Shown here piece by piece: positions 59,216 through 64,000 of a DNA stretch of 64,000 nt. The DNA is from Martelella alba. GTDB taxonomy: Bacteria > Pseudomonadota > Alphaproteobacteria > Rhizobiales > Rhizobiaceae. How positions within the stretch are numbered: the stretch's first letter is position 1; each line of letters opens with the position of its first letter. The position numbers and the translations under genes were made by a program. The notes beneath the pieces were generated by a model. The model saw only the letters and a list, made by a program, of their open reading frames with translations, was not told where the DNA came from and did no database searches. The DNA is taken from positions 1 to 64,000 of the forward strand of contig NZ_VHLG01000007.1 in the NCBI RefSeq assembly GCF_006516955.1. Direction: 5' to 3'.

Positions 59216-60231
59216 CCCTGAATATCGGCTGGATCGGCTGCGGCCTCCACGCATCGCAAATGCTCATGCCCCAGCTCGGGCGCAACGACATGCGCATTGC
59301 CGCTGTTTGTGATCTGAACGCTTCGGCTGCCGAGGCCGCGCGCTGGCGTTATGGTGCCGAGGCGGTCTATTCCGACTGGCGCGATCTCATCGCCCATCAG
59401 GGGCTGGATGCCATCGGCATGGCGGTCGGTCCCGATCTCCATCACGAGGCCTCGATTGCAGCGCTTCAGCACGGGCTGCCGGTCTTTCTGGAAAAGCCGC
59501 CGGCACGTGACAAAAAGGGTGCGGAAGACATCGCGCGCGCATCTGAAAAAGCGAACAAGCCGGTCATTGTCGGCTTCATGAAGCGCTATTCGACCGGCAA
59601 CAAGATCGCGGAGAATATCATCAGAAATGGTGATTTCGGTCCGGTTCTGGGGCTGTCCGGCTCGTATATGTCGGGGCCTGCCTATTTCGGCAAGACGCCG
59701 GACTATACCAGCTTCTTCCTGCATCACTGCGTCCACTACATGGACCTGATGCCCTGGCTTGCCGGTGCGCCCTTTGCCGATTTCGAGGTTCGTGCCAGCG
59801 AGCACCAGCCAGGCCATATGTTGATGCATATGAATTTTGCCTGCGAGAACGGGGCGATCGGCAATATCATCATGGGGACGATCCAGTCGCGTGGCACGCC
59901 CACCGAGGCGATCACCATCATGGGCGATCACCGTCGGATCGAAATCGAGAATGTGATCAATATCCGCTATTTCCGCGATCCGGCCTTCAAGGCCGATGAT
60001 CCGGCGGCAAGCCTTGCTGATGGCGCTGACACGCTCTCCTGGACCCCGAATTTCACCGCAGCCGCCAATGAGGATCACAAGGGCTATGCCGCGCTGATGC
60101 ATGATGCAGCGCTTGCCTTTGCCGGTGAGCCATCGGCTGCACCCACCATTTTTGACGGCGTATCCGCCATGGCGTCTCTGGAACGCATGGCCGAGCGCGT
60201 CAATGAACAACTCAGAAGGCGCCGTCTCTGA
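59212..60231 (+). CDS. Gfo/Idh/MocA-family oxidoreductase
   Basis: A 339-residue NAD(P)-dependent dehydrogenase. The N-terminal Rossmann motif is IGWIGCGLHASQMLMPQL (about 4-21), the conserved EKP reads FLEKPPARDKKG (about 90-101), and the C-terminal domain has HHCVHYMDLMPWL with catalytic-site His/Asp. It oxidises or reduces a sugar or inositol at one carbon. Preceded by the epimerase with 4-bp overlap, it probably acts on the same intermediate. 82 bases with a hairpin separate it from RidA. Confidence 0.85.
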   Translation: MTLNIGWIGCGLHASQMLMPQLGRNDMRIAAVCDLNASAAEAARWRYGAEAVYSDWRDLIAHQGLDAIGMAVGPDLHHEASIAALQHGLPVFLEKPPARDKKGAEDIARASEKANKPVIVGFMKRYSTGNKIAENIIRNGDFGPVLGLSGSYMSGPAYFGKTPDYTSFFLHHCVHYMDLMPWLAGAPFADFEVRASEHQPGHMLMHMNFACENGAIGNIIMGTIQSRGTPTEAITIMGDHRRIEIENVINIRYFRDPAFKADDPAASLADGADTLSWTPNFTAAANEDHKGYAALMHDAALAFAGEPSAAPTIFDGVSAMASLERMAERVNEQLRRRRL

Positions 60232-60253
60232 CGGCACTGAGAAATAGCCGGGA

Positions 60254-60286
60254 CCTGCCGCGCCCTTCCACAAGCATTGCGGCAGG
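60254..60286 (+). promoter_or_regulatory. Hairpin between dehydrogenase and RidA genes
   Basis: CCTGCCGC (60254-60261) pairs with GCGGCAGG (60279-60286) with a 17-base loop. No T-run. Likely an intercistronic stability element. Confidence 0.5.
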
Positions 60287-60313
60287 CCCCGCCCACAAGG
60301 AAAGGAGACACCT

Positions 60314-60658
60314 ATGGTCAACAGATATCTGCCTACCCCTGTCCTGCACCGGGTCACGGAGAAAGACGGTTTCGTCTTTGTCGGCGGCACGGCATGCGAC
60401 GACACGAGCCTGGATATCAAGGGACAAACCCGCGAGGCTGTTGCCAAGCTTGATACCTATCTTGCCGCCGCCGGATCGGACAAGACCAAACTTCTGTTCA
60501 TCTGGGTCTATCTGAAGGACCTCGGCGACAAGGAAGCGATGAATGACGTCATGAAGGAATGGCTTGCGCCGGAAGATATGCCCGCCCGCGCGACCATCTG
60601 CCCCGGCACGCTCGGTCCGGGAATGCTGATCGAACTCATCGTCACGGCTTACAAGTAA
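60314..60658 (+). CDS. RidA-family (YjgF/UK114) protein
   Basis: A 114-residue trimeric enamine/imine deaminase family member. The conserved Arg in [12 protein letters not shown] and the Glu in [12 protein letters not shown] (RidA Arg105 and Glu120 positions) are present, so it can be active. In an operon with an esterase, dehydrogenase and transketolase, an imine intermediate (perhaps from an amino-sugar step) may need this enzyme; no amino-transferase is present, which makes the role unclear. GAAAGGAG precedes the start. Confidence 0.85.
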   Translation: MVNRYLPTPVLHRVTEKDGFVFVGGTACDDTSLDIKGQTREAVAKLDTYLAAAGSDKTKLLFIWVYLKDLGDKEAMNDVMKEWLAPEDMPARATICPGTLGPGMLIELIVTAYK

Positions 60659-60765
60659 CAACATCCAGCAAAGTAATATCGGGTCGTTTCGGGATCAGAA
60701 ATGCCGGGATACCGCACAGAAGGCGGACCGGTCCGTCTCCCCTCGGCCAGAAACGAGGTTCTAAA

Positions 60766-62784
60766 ATGCTTGACCGCAACACCACCAAGGCCTCCTCAAC
60801 CGACCTTGCCAATGCCATCCGGGTTCTGTCCATGGATGCCGTTCAGAAAGCCGTCTCCGGTCATCCGGGCATGCCGATGGGCATGGCGGAAATCGGCGTC
60901 GCGCTGTGGACGCGCCATTTGAAGCACAATCCGAAAAATCCCGCCTGGCTGGACCGCGACCGCTTCGTGCTCTCCAACGGCCATGGCTCGATGCTGCTTT
61001 ACAGCCTGCTGCACCTGACCGGCTATGATCTGTCGATGGATGATATCCGCAATTTCCGCCAGCTGCATTCCAAGACGCCGGGCCATCCCGAACATGGCTA
61101 CACGCCGGGTGTCGAGACCACCACCGGCCCGCTCGGCCAGGGCATTGCCAATGCTGTCGGCATGGCGCTTGCCGAAAAAATGCTGGCGAAAAGCTTCAAC
61201 AAGCCCGGCCACGAAATCGTCGATCACCACACCTTCGCCTTCCTTGGTGATGGCTGCATGATGGAAGGCGTTTCACATGAGGCCTGCTCGCTCGCCGGCA
61301 CGCTGAAGCTCGGCAAGCTGATTGCGCTCTACGACGATAACGGCATTTCCATTGATGGCCATGTCAGCGGCTGGTTCACCGATGATACGCCGAAGCGGTT
61401 CGAGGCCTATGGCTGGCAGGTCATTCGCGCCGTCGACGGTCACGATGTCGATGCGATCGATGCGGCGATTGCCAAGGCCAAGGCCAATACCGAGCAGCCG
61501 ACGCTGATCTGCTGCAAGACCACGATCGGCAAGGGCTCGCCCACCTATGCAGGTGAGGCCCATTGCCACGGCAATGTTCTGGGCGATGCTGAAATCGCGC
61601 GCGTCCGCGAGGCACTCGGCTGGGCTCTGCCGCCGTTTGAAATCCCGCAGGCGATCTATGATGGCTTCAACGCCGAAGCTGAGGGCAAGGCTGCCGAAAG
61701 CGCCTGGGATGCAGCTTTTGCAGCCTATGAAAAGGCCTATCCGGCTGAGGCCGCAGAATATCTGCGCCGCATGAAGGGCGATCTTCCGGCTGATTTTGAT
61801 GCTGAAATGGCCGCTTTCACCGCCTCAGCCGAAGGGCTGACGGAAACCATTCCGATGCGCAAAGCCAGCCAGAATGTGTTGCAGATGCTGGGCGATGAAC
61901 TGCCCGAGCTGATCGGCGCTTCGGCAGACCTCGCCGGTTCGTGCCTTTCGATCTGGGATAAGGCCAAGCCGGTAACGGATGAGGATGGCGGCAATTTCAT
62001 CTATTGCGGTGTGCGCGAATTCGGCATGGGCGCGATCATGAACGGGTTGTTCCTGCATGGCGGTTTCCGGCCCTTCGGCGGCGGCTATGTCGTCTTCTCC
62101 GATTATCAGCGCAATGCCATCCGCATGGCCGCGCTGATGAAGCTCGGTGTCATCTATGCGCTCTCGCATGATTCGATTGCCGTCGGCGAAGATGGCCCGA
62201 CCCACCAGCCGATCGAACATCTGGGCTCGCTGCGGCTGATCCCGAACCTCGATGTCTGGCGTCCGGGTGATGCAGCGGAAGCAGCGGTGGCCTGGGATGT
62301 GGCAATCAAGCATCGCGATACGCCGACGCTGATGTCGCTCAGCCGTCAGGTTCTGCCGCCGATCAAGCGCGAAACCTCGCAGGCCGCCCTCATCCACAAG
62401 GGTGGCTATGTCCTGAGCGAGGCCAAGGGCAAGCTTGATGCCGTCATCATCGCCACCGGTGCGGAAGTGCGCCAGGCACTGGACGCGCAGGTGGCACTCG
62501 CCGGCGAGGGCGTGAATGTCCGGGTGGTCTCGATGCCATCGACCTTCATCTTCGACCGTCAGGATGCCGCCTATAAGGCCGGCGTTCTGCCGGCCGGCGT
62601 GCCGCGCATTTCCGTCGAGGCTGCGGGTACCGATTACTGGCGTAAATATGTCGGTCTTGAAGGTGGATGTGTCGGCATTGATCGCTTCGGTGAATCCGCG
62701 CCGCCGCCGGTCCTGTTCGAACTGTTCGGCATCACCGCCAAGGGCGTTGCCGAGACGGTCAAGGCCACTATCGGCCGCGTTTGA
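60766..62784 (+). CDS. tkt: Transketolase
   Basis: Thiamin-diphosphate enzyme moving two-carbon units between ketoses and aldoses, 672 residues, normal for bacterial Tkt[47 protein letters not shown] and [13 protein letters not shown] carry the ThDP/Mg site; [19 protein letters not shown] is the pyrimidine-domain motif. No calvin-cycle genes are nearby. Inside a sugar-import operon it suggests that the substrate enters via the pentose-phosphate pathway. The ATG at 60766 lacks a strong Shine-Dalgarno (GAGGTT 7 bases upstream). Confidence 0.92.
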   Translation: MLDRNTTKASSTDLANAIRVLSMDAVQKAVSGHPGMPMGMAEIGVALWTRHLKHNPKNPAWLDRDRFVLSNGHGSMLLYSLLHLTGYDLSMDDIRNFRQLHSKTPGHPEHGYTPGVETTTGPLGQGIANAVGMALAEKMLAKSFNKPGHEIVDHHTFAFLGDGCMMEGVSHEACSLAGTLKLGKLIALYDDNGISIDGHVSGWFTDDTPKRFEAYGWQVIRAVDGHDVDAIDAAIAKAKANTEQPTLICCKTTIGKGSPTYAGEAHCHGNVLGDAEIARVREALGWALPPFEIPQAIYDGFNAEAEGKAAESAWDAAFAAYEKAYPAEAAEYLRRMKGDLPADFDAEMAAFTASAEGLTETIPMRKASQNVLQMLGDELPELIGASADLAGSCLSIWDKAKPVTDEDGGNFIYCGVREFGMGAIMNGLFLHGGFRPFGGGYVVFSDYQRNAIRMAALMKLGVIYALSHDSIAVGEDGPTHQPIEHLGSLRLIPNLDVWRPGDAAEAAVAWDVAIKHRDTPTLMSLSRQVLPPIKRETSQAALIHKGGYVLSEAKGKLDAVIIATGAEVRQALDAQVALAGEGVNVRVVSMPSTFIFDRQDAAYKAGVLPAGVPRISVEAAGTDYWRKYVGLEGGCVGIDRFGESAPPPVLFELFGITAKGVAETVKATIGRV

Positions 62785-62825
62785 TCCTGATCCTTCAGGA
62801 ATCAGCCACCGGCTGATATTGCTGT

Positions 62826-62897
62826 GGTCCGGGCAACGCAGAGCCCCGGACCGCAGGCTGCCGCCGGACATGTTCTGGCAACGGCATGTCCGGCGGC
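62826..62897. promoter_or_regulatory. Two tandem hairpins between transketolase and aldose epimerase genes
   Basis: First stem GGTCCGGG (62826-62833) / CCCGGACC (62845-62852); second stem GCCGCCGGACATG (62860-62872) / CATGTCCGGCGGC (62885-62897), 13 perfect pairs with a 12-base loop. Neither is followed by a T-run. Confidence 0.65.
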
Positions 62898-62936
62898 CGC
62901 AGCGCTTCAATCTTTAGACTACAGGAGCAAAGTGCC

Positions 62937-63989
62937 TTGGCACATCACGAGATCAAGCACGCCATCATCGGAACGATCGATGGTCAGGATGTTGATGCCT
63001 ATCGGCTCAAGGGTGGGGATACCGAGATCGAGGTCATGACCTATGGCGCGATCATGACCCGGCTGACCCGCCCGGACAGCGCGGGCAAGGTTGAGGATAT
63101 CGTCATCGGTTATGATGATCCGGCAAGCTATGTCGGTAATCCCGGCAATGCCAGCGCCATCTGTGGCCGGCTGTCGAACCGGCTTGCCTATGGCAAGTTC
63201 AGCCTGGACGGCGTCGATTATCAGCTGCCGACCAATTCCGGCCCGCATCATCTGCATGGCGGCCTTCCGGGTTTTGGCAAGAGGTTCTGGCGCGCCGAGA
63301 TCGATGAAGCGCGCAATGCCGTGATCTTCCGGCTCCATTCCCCTGATGGCGATCAGGGCTATCCGGGCGCGCTTGAAGCGACCACGACCTATAGGCTTGA
63401 TGATGACGGGGCGCTGGAACTGACCATGGAAGCCGTCAGCGACCGGGCCACTATCGCCAACATCATCTATCACGGTTATTGGAACCTCGGTGGGCACGGC
63501 AGTGGCAGTGTTGAGGATCAGATCCTATGGATCGGAGCTGATCACTACACCAAGGTGACGGAGGAGAAGATCCCGACCGGCGAGATCGTTTCGGTCACGG
63601 GCACGCCTTACGATTTTACCACCGCGCACCGGATCGGCGATCATATTGCCGAGACCTGGCCGGGCATCGGCTATGATCATAATCTCTGCCTGTCAGCCTA
63701 TGATGGCGAGATGCATCTGGCGGCCGAAGCGCATGATCCGGCGACCGGCCGCGCCATGGCGCTTTATACCAATCAGCCCGGCGTCCAGCTTTATACGGCA
63801 GCGCATTACCAGGCAGCTCCCACCACCGGCAAGGACGGCGTGACCTACCACGCTTATGCCGGTTTCGCGCTGGAGACGCAGAAATATCCTGACAGTCCGC
63901 ATCACCCGAATTTCCCTTCGGTTGTGCTGAAGGCTGGCGAACACTATGCGCATCGCATGCGCTTCGTCTTCTCCACGCTGCCCGCCTGA
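62937..63989 (+). CDS. Aldose 1-epimerase (galactose mutarotase) family protein
   Basis: A 350-residue beta-sandwich mutarotase that equilibrates the anomers of free sugars. Catalytic residues: His in GPHHLHGGLPGFG (around residue 104), His in YHGYWNLGG and Glu in GFALETQKYPD. Best start is TTG at 62937, nine bases after AGGAG; an ATG at 62886 lies inside the hairpin region and is less likely. Last gene of the operon in the window; it completes the sugar-handling set. Confidence 0.85.
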   Translation: MAHHEIKHAIIGTIDGQDVDAYRLKGGDTEIEVMTYGAIMTRLTRPDSAGKVEDIVIGYDDPASYVGNPGNASAICGRLSNRLAYGKFSLDGVDYQLPTNSGPHHLHGGLPGFGKRFWRAEIDEARNAVIFRLHSPDGDQGYPGALEATTTYRLDDDGALELTMEAVSDRATIANIIYHGYWNLGGHGSGSVEDQILWIGADHYTKVTEEKIPTGEIVSVTGTPYDFTTAHRIGDHIAETWPGIGYDHNLCLSAYDGEMHLAAEAHDPATGRAMALYTNQPGVQLYTAAHYQAAPTTGKDGVTYHAYAGFALETQKYPDSPHHPNFPSVVLKAGEHYAHRMRFVFSTLPA

Positions 63990-64000
63990 GCTTTGTATCT

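Noticed and set aside
59053-60447. 464-codon open frame antisense to the dehydrogenase gene
   Set aside because: Overlaps three genes with clear motifs; no homology pattern, typical GC-rich shadow.

Overview
The window is about 64 kb of GC-rich DNA with tightly packed, mostly 4-bp-overlapping operons. The gene families point to an alphaproteobacterium of the Hyphomicrobiales (Rhizobiales), probably Rhizobiaceae or a close relative. They include several solute-binding-protein ABC importers of the CUT1, CUT2 and branched-chain amino acid types, a QSIGGGGG-repeat autotransporter, a GT21 glycosyltransferase, a DUF2848 protein and LacI/GntR/MarR regulators. This assignment is inference; there is no rRNA or other phylogenetic marker in the window. 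No tRNA, CRISPR array, prophage or intact insertion sequence was seen.

Left end (1-9.1 kb): a DUF4239-like membrane protein, a decayed piece of an IS481-family transposase, and a 2292-residue autotransporter with a dozen exact QSIGGGGG repeats.

9.1-20 kb: a MarR-type regulator starts an operon with a flavin reductase, an HpaB-type FADH2 monooxygenase, a cupin and an amidase. A convergent GntR/FCD regulator, a DUF2848 protein and a complete branched-chain-type (Liv) ABC importer follow. The same 16-base palindromic sequence sits in front of the MarR gene and in front of the Liv binding-protein gene, so the two blocks look like one regulon: import plus oxidative and hydrolytic breakdown of an unidentified nitrogen-containing compound. 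This is the best candidate here for an undescribed pathway.

20-30.4 kb: an AEC carrier; a minus-strand operon BtpA/SgcQ - TenA - M20 carbamoylase-type hydrolase; a divergent PfkB kinase; and a second minus-strand operon LacI regulator - CUT2 sugar ABC importer - phosphotriesterase-like enzyme - glutamine-amidotransferase-like protein, with twin LacI-type operators upstream.

30.7-36.1 kb: an LpxH-like phosphoesterase, then a tight operon of GT21 glycosyltransferase, DedA protein, GT2 glycosyltransferase, OmpR-type response regulator and histidine kinase. It looks like an envelope glycolipid module with its own two-component system.

36.1-48.4 kb: a gluconate/idonate-type regulon. It has gluconokinase, 5-ketogluconate reductase-like SDR, idonate 5-dehydrogenase-like MDR, two HIBADH-family dehydrogenases, an SMP-30 lactonase, a 2-hydroxyacid dehydrogenase, a CUT2 importer and a GntR-like LacI repressor. 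Four copies of a TGTTATCGATAACA-type operator mark its promoters, and a related fifth site lies at 53.37 kb.

48.6-52 kb: a P1B-type metal ATPase with a TPCP membrane motif and no metal-binding appendage, and a secreted serine beta-lactamase-like hydrolase. 52.1-64 kb: a CUT1 sugar system whose ATPase is divergent from the rest, followed by a long plus-strand operon of GntR regulator, esterase, binding protein, two permeases, TIM-barrel epimerase, Gfo/Idh/MocA dehydrogenase, RidA protein, transketolase and aldose 1-epimerase.
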